Positions 33,967-42,100 of a DNA stretch of 64,000 nt are shown here, one piece after another; the first letter of the stretch is position 1, and each line of letters begins with the position of its first letter. The position numbers were made by a program, and so were the translations under genes. Below the pieces are notes generated by a model, which made no database searches, had not been told where the DNA came from, and was given only the letters and a program-made list of their open reading frames with translations. This stretch comes from Bacillota bacterium (lineage in GTDB: Bacteria > Bacillota > Clostridia > Acetivibrionales > DSM-1351), in the NCBI GenBank assembly GCA_023390335.1, contig JAEWCZ010000044.1, positions 38,110 to 102,109 of the forward strand, in the 5' to 3' direction.

Positions 33967-34608
33967 ATGCCTTCAGTTGCATATACTACTTTTAAGAAAA
34001 ACGTAAAACAAGTTGATAAATTACTACTAGCCTTTAAGGAAATGAGACCTCCAACACGGGGAAGAAAACATCTTGATCATTTCACTAGAGCTGCATTAAT
34101 TTTTCTTTGCTCATCATGGGAAGTATATGTAGAACAAATTGCATTAGAATCTGGAAAAATCATTTCTGGTAGGATTAATAATCCAAATAATTTACCACTA
34201 GTTGTTAAAAAGACACTTTCGGATATTGTAAAAAAATCAACACATGAATTAGAACCAATAAATATATCTAAAGATTGGAAAACATACTATTATGAGCAAA
34301 TTTATAAATACATATCAAAATTAAATACACCTAAAAATGATAAAGTGACAGAATTACTAAATAAATATTTAGGAATAAGCGGAGACGTTATTAAGGCAAA
34401 AGTAACTCTACTACCACAAATTAATAAAATAGTTCAAACTCGTGGTGAAATAGCCCATAATATATATGCTGAGGAGTATTTAAAAAAAGAATTAGTTGAT
34501 GAATATTATGATATTATTAAAAGAGTAGTTAAGCAAATGGAATTGCTTCTTTGGGACTATATTCCTCAAATAACCAATGATAAAAGGCCTTGGCAAAATA
34601 CATACTAA
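33967..34608 (+). CDS. RiboL-PSP-HEPN-like protein
   Basis: 213 residues, all helical. 'HFTRAALIFLCSSWEVYVEQIALESGK' matches the first helix pair of MAE_28990/RiboL-PSP HEPN proteins, and 'TRGEIAHNIYAEEYL' holds the Rx4H motif of HEPN ribonucleases. Many such proteins are RNA-cleaving effectors in toxin-antitoxin or anti-phage systems. No obvious antitoxin partner lies on the same strand. GGAG precedes the ATG; a bidirectional terminator separates it from the XRE-ImmA gene. Confidence 0.8.
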   Translation: MPSVAYTTFKKNVKQVDKLLLAFKEMRPPTRGRKHLDHFTRAALIFLCSSWEVYVEQIALESGKIISGRINNPNNLPLVVKKTLSDIVKKSTHELEPINISKDWKTYYYEQIYKYISKLNTPKNDKVTELLNKYLGISGDVIKAKVTLLPQINKIVQTRGEIAHNIYAEEYLKKELVDEYYDIIKRVVKQMELLLWDYIPQITNDKRPWQNTY

Positions 34609-34611
34609 TAA

Positions 34612-34655
34612 AAAAACCTAGCTTCATTATGTAACTAGTAGAAGTTAGGTTTTTA
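34612..34655. terminator. Bidirectional terminator
   Basis: AAAAACCTAgCTTC / GAAGtTAGGTTTTT between converging genes. Confidence 0.85.
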
Positions 34656-34661
34656 TGGATT

Positions 34662-35819
34662 TTACTTTTCCCTTAATTTTAACGGTATTACATGACCTTG
34701 AAGTGATAATGTTCCTTTTGGTAAATTTGTTAGAGCTTCTATTTCATCTATTGGCAAACACAAGTCTTCAACAATCCTTTCATTATTAGAAGGATTATCT
34801 TCTAAAATAATCTCTATTGCCTGCTTCAACATAACAGGACTCTCAGGTATAAGTTCATCATCTAAAGGTTCATTGGTCCTCATTTTTCTTATGGATATTT
34901 GCTTTCTCAAATAAAGGATCTGATTTTCACTTAAAATTCCTAGGTCAGCACATCTGTATATCATTGCTTGTATTGAAACTTTCCATCGCCGCTTTAAATT
35001 TATAAAATGATCCAAAGAAGCTGACATTACTTCTTGTCCAAAGCTATCTCTTGGAAGCAAAAAAGCACTTGCAAATTTATTAGCTTCATTTTCTATGGTT
35101 TTAATGTAATTCTGATTATCAAAATTATGTTGATCAGATTCTATGTGTAACAAAAGATGTCCAAGTTCATGTGCAGCGTCAAATCTAGTTCTTACCGCAC
35201 AATCTTTATCTGAACTTAAATATATATAAGGTATTTCACCTTTCCATTGAGAAAAGGCATCTATTTTTTTATCTTTTATTGAATTTCTTGCTATAACAAA
35301 CCCGTTCTTTTCAAATAATAAAAGTACATTACTGATTGGGCCGATACCAAGACCCCAACTCTTTCTTACATAATTAGCTATATCTTCAATTTCATCCTGG
35401 CTTAATTCTTTTCCAGTTAATAAACTACCCATATTGGGAGAATTTATTTCTGGAAAATCGACATAATTTTTTAAATATAAATATATCTCTTCAAGCCAGT
35501 CTGTTCGAACAGTTACCTTATTTTTACCACTTTTCCTTGCAGCCTTTAAACTTCTAAAAAAAGCAGGACTATAAAAAGTTATACTTTCCGGACTTTGTGC
35601 AAGTAATAGTGGCTTATAAAAAAAACCTAATGGAAATTCAAGTACCTCTACCATCTTTCTCAAAACAACATGTGTTGGTTCCGAATGTCCTAACTCATAT
35701 TGGGATACACACTGTCTTGTCACACCTAAATATTCTGCTAATTGTGTAGTAGTTAAATCTCTCGAAATCCTCGCTTCCCTTATTCTTTCAGGAATAATTT
35801 TATTATTATTTTTGAGCAT
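34662..35819 (-). CDS. XRE-HTH / ImmA-IrrE metallopeptidase protein
   Basis: 385 residues. XRE helix-turn-helix at 12-70 ('IREARISRDLTTTQLAEYLGVTRQCVSQYELGHSEPT'), then a COG2856 peptidase with zinc motif 'RFDAAHELGHLLLHIE' (HExxH) and 'NEANKFASAFLLPRDSF'. Proteins of this kind cleave a repressor in response to damage or phage signals, or act as antitoxins. The start overlaps the upstream gene (stop at 35806) by about 14 bases, so the two are translationally coupled and should work together. ATG at 35819 is preferred to GTG at 35822. Confidence 0.93.
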   Translation of the reverse strand: MLKNNNKIIPERIREARISRDLTTTQLAEYLGVTRQCVSQYELGHSEPTHVVLRKMVEVLEFPLGFFYKPLLLAQSPESITFYSPAFFRSLKAARKSGKNKVTVRTDWLEEIYLYLKNYVDFPEINSPNMGSLLTGKELSQDEIEDIANYVRKSWGLGIGPISNVLLLFEKNGFVIARNSIKDKKIDAFSQWKGEIPYIYLSSDKDCAVRTRFDAAHELGHLLLHIESDQHNFDNQNYIKTIENEANKFASAFLLPRDSFGQEVMSASLDHFINLKRRWKVSIQAMIYRCADLGILSENQILYLRKQISIRKMRTNEPLDDELIPESPVMLKQAIEIILEDNPSNNERIVEDLCLPIDEIEALTNLPKGTLSLQGHVIPLKLREK

Positions 35820-36465
35820 CACCCAACACCCTTTTCCTTAAATAATCCCTAGCTACAACTATTTGCTCTTCTGTAATTTCTTCTTCTGGTACTAAATCAG
35901 CTTCAGGTTCAGTTATAATAAATGGTTCAGACATTAATCTCATAAGGCAATTATCCATCCACTTACCATTTCTATCATCTGGAATTCCTAAATTGACAAA
36001 TGATAAACCTCTTATGTATTTTCCGTGTGTAAGTATTGCATAGTATTGTATATCAGTTTGTTTACTTTCTTCTATCATAAGCGGTAATTGATTATTAAGA
36101 CTATTATTAATTCTGAAATCTGCCTTTCTTGGTAATTTTCCGTTCTTATCAATTTGGCTTATTGTAAATACAAAATTTTTAGATAAAAATTCAGTATGAA
36201 AATGGCTACCTACACTATTAGGAAGTATTTTATATGTATACGGTAGTTCACCAAGATCAATTTTACGCATAAATTCGCATTCCACAACAATATCACTAAA
36301 AGGTGTAATAATATTTTTTCCAAGAACTGACCCTAAATAGTCCCAGTCTCCTTCAAGACGTTTAACTATCTTATAGGCTTGTTTTATTGTTCTTACAAAT
36401 TCTGTGCGGCTCTTTCTCGGAAAGTCTTGTTCAAGTATTTTTCTACCACTATCACTATTATTCAT
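35806..36465 (-). CDS. Unknown partner of the XRE-ImmA protein
   Basis: 219 residues, soluble, mixed alpha/beta; no motif recognised. Regions 'SVGSHFHTEFLSKNFVFTISQ' and 'QYYAILTHGKYIRGLSFVNLGIPD' stand out. It is encoded directly before, and overlapping, the XRE-ImmA gene, an arrangement typical of a toxin or regulated effector with its HTH-peptidase controller; that role is inferred. GGAGGTG lies five bases before the ATG at 36465 (the frame opens at TTG 36477). Confidence 0.8.
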   Translation of the reverse strand: MNNSDSGRKILEQDFPRKSRTEFVRTIKQAYKIVKRLEGDWDYLGSVLGKNIITPFSDIVVECEFMRKIDLGELPYTYKILPNSVGSHFHTEFLSKNFVFTISQIDKNGKLPRKADFRINNSLNNQLPLMIEESKQTDIQYYAILTHGKYIRGLSFVNLGIPDDRNGKWMDNCLMRLMSEPFIITEPEADLVPEEEITEEQIVVARDYLRKRVLGDAQK

Positions 36466-36637
36466 AGACACCTCCAAAACAGTTATTACTCCTATGCAAA
36501 TATAATACTACATTTTTAATTCCACGTCAAATGAAAGGAATATTTTTTTTATTTTGTAAAGTGAATTAATAGAATGTTTATTTATAATTAATTATGATAT
36601 TATTATTACATAATTTGTAAAGAAAGGATGTGATTTA

Positions 36638-37339
36638 ATGACTCCTAAATATGATGGAATAAAATATTATAGGATATGTAATAACACACTAGATAACTAT
36701 GTTGAGATGCTTAAACGTTTACAGAGAAGAAAAAGTTTCACATCATTCGTTTTAGTTTATTACAGTGTTGCTCTAATTATTTTACCTCTAACTACTCTAT
36801 ACTTTCCAAAATATCTAAACAAGACTATAATTGATTATTCTTCAATAGCAATATCTATTTGTATCTTAGCATGTTCACTTACTATTCAAAATGTTAAGTA
36901 CTCGGAAAGAATATTAGCTGCAACCAAGGTTGTAAACTCTTTAAAAACAATAAAACGTGATATATACAATTTAGAAGGCAGTGATCTAACGGAAAAGGTA
37001 AAAACTTATTATTCAATCACGGATACCGCGGAACAAAGAGCTGATATAGATTTTTTCAAAAATTTGTGCCATAACAGCAAACTATATGGCATAAACATAT
37101 TTTCTAGAGAATTGAGTGATAAAGGCAAAACAGCTATAAATAATTCTTCTAAAGAAGACAAGGAAAAAGCAGAAACAGCGGTTAAGTCTATTCAAGAACA
37201 TCTTTGTGAAATGAATGTTTATTATCAGTTATCAAAAAGTATTCTTGAATACGTTATTTATTTCATAATAGTAATTTTACCTATTATTGTATTAATCCTT
37301 TCTAGAGCAAATAAGGATTTTTCTTTTCTACCTAAATAA
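36638..37339 (+). CDS. SLATT-domain membrane protein
   Basis: 233 residues. N-terminal paired helices at about 36-57 and 67-88 preceded by 'YYRICNNTLDNYVEMLKRLQRRKSF', then a cytoplasmic helical region and a third hydrophobic segment (about 203-225). This matches the SLATT (SMODS and SLOG-associating 2TM effector) group, probably the type-5 branch. SLATT proteins are predicted pore-forming effectors in nucleotide-signalling and reverse-transcriptase-linked defence systems. Here no cyclase or SLOG gene adjoins. GAAAGGATG precedes the ATG. Confidence 0.75.
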   Translation: MTPKYDGIKYYRICNNTLDNYVEMLKRLQRRKSFTSFVLVYYSVALIILPLTTLYFPKYLNKTIIDYSSIAISICILACSLTIQNVKYSERILAATKVVNSLKTIKRDIYNLEGSDLTEKVKTYYSITDTAEQRADIDFFKNLCHNSKLYGINIFSRELSDKGKTAINNSSKEDKEKAETAVKSIQEHLCEMNVYYQLSKSILEYVIYFIIVILPIIVLILSRANKDFSFLPK

Positions 37340-37357
37340 TAAAACAAATACATAAAA

Positions 37358-37386
37358 GAGCCCCCAAGGATTTCTCCCTGAGGGCA
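37358..37386. terminator. Terminator between converging genes
   Basis: GCCCCCAAGG...CCCTGAGGGC hairpin. Confidence 0.7.
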
Positions 37387-37395
37387 TTATTATTC

Positions 37396-37566
37396 TTAGG
37401 CCTTATTCAGTTTCACTGCAAAGAAAAATGACACAGACATTGTTGCCATTGAACTGAGTTTCTCGGTATCCATTTTACCTACAGCAGTAAATCCTATCAT
37501 TGCTCCTACCAGAGCAAAAGTTACTATTGTTTTAACATCAATAAGTTTTGCAATTTTTTCTTTCAT
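37396..37566 (-). CDS. Small holin-like membrane protein
   Basis: 56 residues from the ATG at 37566 (GGAGGT upstream; the longer frame has no site). 'DVKTIVTFALVGAMIGFTAVGKM....MATMSVSFFFAVKLNKA' gives one or two membrane helices. Position right after a peptidoglycan hydrolase and a coiled-coil membrane protein points to a phage-type lysis module. Confidence 0.7.
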   Translation of the reverse strand: MKEKIAKLIDVKTIVTFALVGAMIGFTAVGKMDTEKLSSMATMSVSFFFAVKLNKA

Positions 37567-37568
37567 AG

Positions 37569-38270
37569 TTATGTACGACCTCCCAACTTGTTGACTATAT
37601 TCATAATAAATACCGCAAAATATTTCTTTGTTTTGAGCATTGGCAACCACTCTTCGGGTTTAGTTTGAGTTGCTTTTATAGCATCTTCTGCAGTCTTAAA
37701 GTCGTTACCCAAAATTGCCTGACAAAACTGTAATATTTCTTTTGCCTTTTCTTTTGTTTTAGGCCCGACAACTCCATCTGCGGTTAATCCTGTCATTGTC
37801 TGAAATTCTTCTACTATCATATCAACATCAACCTTTCCTTTTAGTACGCTGTCCCTAATATAAATTTTTTGTGCTTCGCCGATTCCTTGATGTTCAAGCA
37901 GCTGTAAATGCCACGGCTCGTAACTCATGGGTTTAACAAGTCCGTACTTTTTCAATTCGGCATTTGTAAGAGCATTAACCCACGGATCAGTAATGTCCAT
38001 AGCAATACAAAAGCAATGGTTTGATTTACTGTAAGCTGCAGCCCAACACTTGCCGTCAGGAGTATACACGGAACCGTCCGACTTTTGATATGCTCCCTTG
38101 TGTGCCTGCAATGATTGAGCGTTTATAAGTTTTTGCTTTGCTAAACTTCTATAGCCAGACGTGCAAAGACAATTATTGCCTTTGGCTTCACACAGGGCAT
38201 TAACTGCAGCAATCAATTGGGGATAAACAAAACATTCGTCAGGATATTTGAATTTAACACTACACGACAT
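37569..38270 (-). CDS. M15-type peptidase endolysin with peptidoglycan-binding module
   Basis: 233 residues, no signal peptide, as in phage endolysins. VanY/CwlK-like M15 domain about 15-125: 'CTSGYRSLAKQKLINAQS', zinc motif 'SNHCFCIAMDI' (SxHxxGxAxD form with Gly replaced by Cys) and 'EPWHLQLLE'. Then a binding region with 'MTGLTADGVVGPKTKEKA'. It should cut peptide cross-links in the wall. The gene overlaps the coiled-coil protein upstream by 11 bases and adjoins the small holin-like gene downstream. Confidence 0.88.
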   Translation of the reverse strand: MSCSVKFKYPDECFVYPQLIAAVNALCEAKGNNCLCTSGYRSLAKQKLINAQSLQAHKGAYQKSDGSVYTPDGKCWAAAYSKSNHCFCIAMDITDPWVNALTNAELKKYGLVKPMSYEPWHLQLLEHQGIGEAQKIYIRDSVLKGKVDVDMIVEEFQTMTGLTADGVVGPKTKEKAKEILQFCQAILGNDFKTAEDAIKATQTKPEEWLPMLKTKKYFAVFIMNIVNKLGGRT

Positions 38271-38559
38271 AGTCTTTTGCCTCCAATCCGTCTATTCTTT
38301 TGTGTGCTGACTTTGCTGACTCTTCAACACCTTTAACACGTTTAGCTAGTGCAAAATGTCGTTCTTCTGATGTTTCTTGCTTTCGTTTTAAATCATCAAC
38401 GCCAGCTTTGATATATCCTACATCTGATATCAGTGTTCCGGAATTCTTGCCTGTATCTGTACTTTCTTTTTTTAACCCGTTCCGATAGCCAATGTAACTA
38501 AATATAATAGCACTCAAAGTTCCAGCCACACTAATAGCTACTAATACATTAACTTCCAT
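38260..38559 (-). CDS. Phage lysis-associated membrane/coiled-coil protein (XhlA-like)
   Basis: 99 residues: N-terminal membrane helix (5-25), then a coiled coil ('DVGYIKAGVDDLKRKQETSEERHFALAKRVKGVEESAKSAHKRIDGLEAKD'). This plan is common among phage lysis proteins of the XhlA type. It overlaps the endolysin gene. With the two downstream genes it forms a lysis cassette without any other phage genes nearby. Confidence 0.72.
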   Translation of the reverse strand: MEVNVLVAISVAGTLSAIIFSYIGYRNGLKKESTDTGKNSGTLISDVGYIKAGVDDLKRKQETSEERHFALAKRVKGVEESAKSAHKRIDGLEAKDYVV

Positions 38560-38657
38560 TTATCAGTCCTCCCAAAGATGTATTTTAATAAAACAAAAAG
38601 AGAGCCAAATAAATGACTCCCTTTTAGTTCTTGATATTATCCTTATCCGATAAAAAG

Positions 38658-38679
38658 AGCACTTGGAATTTTCCAAGTG
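38658..38679. terminator. Hairpin
   Basis: GCACTTGGAA / TTCCAAGTGC, perfect, between the Big2 fragment and the lysis cassette. Confidence 0.7.
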
Positions 38680-38699
38680 CCCAGTTTAAATTACCTGAA

Positions 38700-39104
38700 T
38701 TAATCAACCAATTGCCTTACTCTAATGTAAATCCTTCCTAATTCATTGCCATCCTTATCACTTGCAACTATATATGTTAATCCTTCACTTATAGCTGTTA
38801 CCTTCCCTTTAGCTGGCACGGTCGCAATCGTAGGATCGTATGAAGACCATTTGACATTAGTGGAATTTGCTAAATCATCAATACTTAATCTACACTTATC
38901 TCCAACAGCCATATCTATCGCATCTAATAATACACCTGAAGTATCAAGAGTTATTATCTCTACTGTATGAGTTTTTAATGGTAAATCCGTTACTTCAAAA
39001 ACTATTACTTGCCATAAAAGTGAAGAATTATCTTCACTAAAATATGAAGTACTTCCATCTATATTAATCTGTATTCTTTTTAGATGTTCTTGTAAATATT
39101 CCAT
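38700..39104 (-). CDS. Truncated Big2-domain protein
   Basis: 134 residues with no signal peptide. Residues 10-60 ('IQINIDGSTSYFSEDNSS....LPLKTHTVEIITLDTSGVLLDAIDM') look like the end of a carbohydrate-binding-type beta-sandwich; 64-130 are a Big2 repeat ('VKWSSYDPTIATVPAKGKVTAISEGLTYIVASDKDGNELGRIYIRVRQ') closely matching the end of the SPRY-Big2 protein at 33674. It seems to be the 3' part of a longer secreted-protein gene. No ribosome site is evident. Confidence 0.65.
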   Translation of the reverse strand: MEYLQEHLKRIQINIDGSTSYFSEDNSSLLWQVIVFEVTDLPLKTHTVEIITLDTSGVLLDAIDMAVGDKCRLSIDDLANSTNVKWSSYDPTIATVPAKGKVTAISEGLTYIVASDKDGNELGRIYIRVRQLVD

Positions 39105-39201
39105 TTTTTGTAATTAGTTCTTGTTTTTTACATTAAATGTAAGTATAATAATAGTGTCTTTAGCGTGCACCTAGGATAATAAAAAAAAAGGGGAAATCAG
39201 A

Positions 39202-39543
39202 ATGAAAAATTTAAAAGTTATAGTACCATTGTTATGCATGGGCATTTTTTTAACAACTCCTATGACAGCATTCGCATCTCAGCCGACAAGTTCTACTGTT
39301 GAAACAGTAACTCCTTATGCCAATATTTGGTATGGCGTTATTACAGCTAATAATGTTAACCTACGTACCAGTAATGGAACTTCAATTGGACAAGTCAATA
39401 ATGGGGACACTTTTACAATTGACCTCTCTCTTGATGGGTTATATTTTAACGGGATTTACTATCGTTTGGTAACAATGACAAGCGGCCAGAATAAGGGAAT
39501 ATCAGGCTGGGTTTCAGTAGACTATATGCGTATAACAGGGTAG
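39202..39543 (+). CDS. Small secreted SH3-like protein
   Basis: 113 residues. Signal peptide 1-25 ('PLLCMGIFLTTPMTAFAS'), then an SH3-like domain ('GVITANNVNLRTSNGTSIGQVNNGDTFTIDLSLDGLYFNGIYYRLVTMTSGQNKGISGWVSVDYM'). Third member of the group at 30101 and 31058 but with a different leader. A GGGGAAA stretch precedes the ATG. Confidence 0.85.
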   Translation: MKNLKVIVPLLCMGIFLTTPMTAFASQPTSSTVETVTPYANIWYGVITANNVNLRTSNGTSIGQVNNGDTFTIDLSLDGLYFNGIYYRLVTMTSGQNKGISGWVSVDYMRITG

Positions 39544-39858
39544 TCAAAAAATTATGTATGGCTACAATATATTTTTATATTACGAATTGATATTCTATTG
39601 TAACTTATAAGATTTTTAGTAGGATAGGATAATTATAAATATTACAGATAATGAGGCAAATCAATTTACTCGATGCAAACAAATACTAATTATATATGCC
39701 CACGGGATTTAAATATTTACTCAGGAGCAATACTTTTATTGTTTGTAGTACTTGCATTGGCATTTGAAACTGTAAGATTTTTCAAAGAAAGATAACAATA
39801 ATAAAAAAGCATGAAAGATATCACTAACTCGATATTCTTTCATGCTTATATATTTTTG
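39544..39858. other. Gap with a possible small membrane peptide gene and a terminator
   Basis: Contains a 40-codon frame at 39673-39795 (one membrane helix 'AILLLFVVLALAFETV', then a charged tail) without a clear ribosome site, and the GH26 terminator at 39811-39847. Nothing else is supported. Confidence 0.4.
39811..39847. terminator. Terminator of the GH26 gene
   Basis: AAGCATGAAAGATAT / ATATTCTTTCATGCTT stem with one mismatch. Confidence 0.85.
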
Positions 39859-40965
39859 TTATGGCAAGACGGTAATTACCCCTAAAAGATATTTCTTCAA
39901 AATGGAAAAGTCTAATGCATCTACAGACCCGTCAAGGTTCACGTCTGCTGCAATGGTATCAATATCCTTGTTGTTACCTAACATATATGCTTTTAATATA
40001 GAGAAATCTATAGCGTCAATTCCTCCATCCTTATTTAAATCCCCGTACTTTACGGATGCAGGACTTACTGCTTTTCTGTAAGACTCAAGAGACGCATTGC
40101 TTGAATTTATTCTCCAATCAGTTTCTTTATTTTCGCTAAACCACAAAGCAGCAAAGATTTGGGGATACGAAGATTTTATGGTATTAAAGGATTCTGTAAT
40201 CCATTTTGCCTTATCTCCACCAACTTCAGTTGATGCCCATTCTGCGAGGATTATAGGTTTGTTTATTGTTTTCAATGCATTATATGATTGAGAAAAAATC
40301 TGATCAAATGTCTGCCATACACTTCCCCATGATTGAGTTGTTCCCCAATTATATCCGTCAACTGAAGTATAATCTATGTAGTTATCTCCGGGATAATAAT
40401 CAAGGTAACTTGTGCCGTCACCTACATTGGAGCAGTTTACATTGTATACCCATTTAACATTTGAAACACCGTTATTGCGAAAAACCTCAACAACATGTCT
40501 GAATGCAGCTTTGTATGTATCATTTGTATTTGCCTTGCCAGGATATCCTATGGCCCAAGGGTACCAATTTCCATTAGCTTCATGAAGTGGCCTTAACCAT
40601 ATTTCCTTACCGTAGGATTTTATATCCTGAGCCATTTTTGTTAAATAGGCATCCGCTTTACCATTATTAATATCAACCGTATTATATTCCCAAGGTTCCC
40701 AGGTAATCATTAAAATTGAACCATTTTTATAGACAGCGTCAGCATACGGTTTAACCCAGTCAAAATTAGTGGACCAGTTAACAAATTGGTGTACAATGTC
40801 AATTTTCCTCTGCTGAAGGTCCTGATACTTTACTATTTCAGTTTCTGTGGGTTGTGTCCCCACCCATGCACCTATTTTCAAATCTGCAGCGTGTGTCCGG
40901 GTAGAAATACAACATAAAATAACCATACAAAATACTAAAAATGACATTAAAATCTTTTTAATCAT
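39859..40965 (-). CDS. Cellulosomal GH26 enzyme (mannanase-type) with dockerin
   Basis: 368 residues. Signal peptide 1-26. GH26 domain about 27-295: 'IGAWVGTQPTETEIVKYQDL', 'ILMITWEPWEYN', acid/base Glu in 'EIWLRPLHEANGNWYPW' and nucleophile Glu in 'KPIILAEWASTEVGG'. Dockerin about 305-365 with 'DLNKDGGIDAIDFSILKAYMLG' and 'DVNLDGSVDALDFSILKKYLLG', i.e. the Ala-Ile/Ala-Leu type. Beta-1,4-mannanase is the usual activity; some GH26 enzymes act on mixed-linkage glucan. The AraC regulator is divergently transcribed 180 bases away. Confidence 0.94.
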   Translation of the reverse strand: MIKKILMSFLVFCMVILCCISTRTHAADLKIGAWVGTQPTETEIVKYQDLQQRKIDIVHQFVNWSTNFDWVKPYADAVYKNGSILMITWEPWEYNTVDINNGKADAYLTKMAQDIKSYGKEIWLRPLHEANGNWYPWAIGYPGKANTNDTYKAAFRHVVEVFRNNGVSNVKWVYNVNCSNVGDGTSYLDYYPGDNYIDYTSVDGYNWGTTQSWGSVWQTFDQIFSQSYNALKTINKPIILAEWASTEVGGDKAKWITESFNTIKSSYPQIFAALWFSENKETDWRINSSNASLESYRKAVSPASVKYGDLNKDGGIDAIDFSILKAYMLGNNKDIDTIAADVNLDGSVDALDFSILKKYLLGVITVLP

Positions 40966-41145
40966 ACTTTACCTCCTGTAAAATTTTAGTTTATTTTCAA
41001 TTTAATTATATTTTCTAATGTCCTTAAGAACAATAGTAACTTAGCACTTATTGTACAATATTGTTCAATTAATATGGTTTATTTTGTAAAACTTTATGTG
41101 ATATAATGGGATAAAATGTTGAATTAATAAGGAAGTTAAATCAAT

Positions 41146-42039
41146 ATGAACCGTGAGCACCAATCAATTTTAAATCCGTATATTATAGAAGCATTTACCA
41201 TTAACGAAAACAATGTTCCATATCCTGTTGGGACACATTTTCCAAAAAGAATTGTGAGATTCTATGAACTTGAACTTATAACAGGAGGAAGCGGAACAAT
41301 AATAACTAACGGAGAAGTTACTTCCGCATCAAAAGGTGATGTATTTTTAAGAGTACCCGGTACAATAGTTGAGGGGTATTCCGGTTATTATTTTATTGTT
41401 GTTGCGTTTGATGCGATATATGATAACTCCCGGAAAGAGCTTTATTCTACCTGTACACCCTACTGGGTGCCAAATGAAAAAGAAATGCTCAGTGATGCAG
41501 GTATTTTTAAAAATGTCCCGTATAGAATAAAGACTCTTAATGTCGAGCTGGAAGCTTTATTTTATAAGGTATTTAGTGAATTTACCAAATACCATCAGAG
41601 TTGCCAGTTAATCTTGAAATCGTACCTTATGACTATATTTAATCTATTGATACTCACTCCGGGGATGACTAACAAAAACGTTAATACCCGTTCTTTTAGA
41701 AATAACTATGATATGATAAAATCTTCAAAACATTACATAGACCATAATCTTCATAAAGCATTTACATTATCCGGACTTGCTGAAATGTGCAACATGAGTA
41801 AAAATTTTTATAGCAAAATTTTTAAAAGCATATTTGAAATTTCACCGTTTGATTATATTGCCCAAACCCGGATTAATCACGCAAAAAAATTATTGATTAC
41901 AACCAATATGAAAATTTCTGAAATAAGCCTTGTGTGTGGCTTTGCTGATATAACATACTTTTACAAAATATTTAAGAAATATGTTAATATGACACCTGCA
42001 AATTACCGTGAACGGTATAGTATTAAGAGGCCTTACTAA
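41146..42039 (+). CDS. AraC family transcriptional regulator
   Basis: 297 residues: cupin-like N-terminal sensor ('RIVRFYELELITGGSGTIITNGEVTSASKGDVFLRVPGTI') and a C-terminal double HTH ('HKAFTLSGLAEMCNMSKNFYSKIFKSIFEISPFDYIAQTRINHAKKLL....EISLVCGFADITYFYKIFKKYVNMTPANYRERY'). The sensor suggests a sugar ligand; divergence from the GH26 gene makes that gene a likely target (inference). Confidence 0.93.
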   Translation: MNREHQSILNPYIIEAFTINENNVPYPVGTHFPKRIVRFYELELITGGSGTIITNGEVTSASKGDVFLRVPGTIVEGYSGYYFIVVAFDAIYDNSRKELYSTCTPYWVPNEKEMLSDAGIFKNVPYRIKTLNVELEALFYKVFSEFTKYHQSCQLILKSYLMTIFNLLILTPGMTNKNVNTRSFRNNYDMIKSSKHYIDHNLHKAFTLSGLAEMCNMSKNFYSKIFKSIFEISPFDYIAQTRINHAKKLLITTNMKISEISLVCGFADITYFYKIFKKYVNMTPANYRERYSIKRPY

Positions 42040-42047
42040 TACCACTA

Positions 42048-42075
42048 AAAAAAGAGCCAAATTAACGGCTCCCTT
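42048..42075. terminator. Bidirectional terminator
   Basis: AAGAGCC...GGCTCCCTTTT hairpin between AraC and the end of the PKS/NRPS operon. Confidence 0.8.
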
Positions 42076-42100
42076 TTAGCTCACAAAATTATCCTACATC

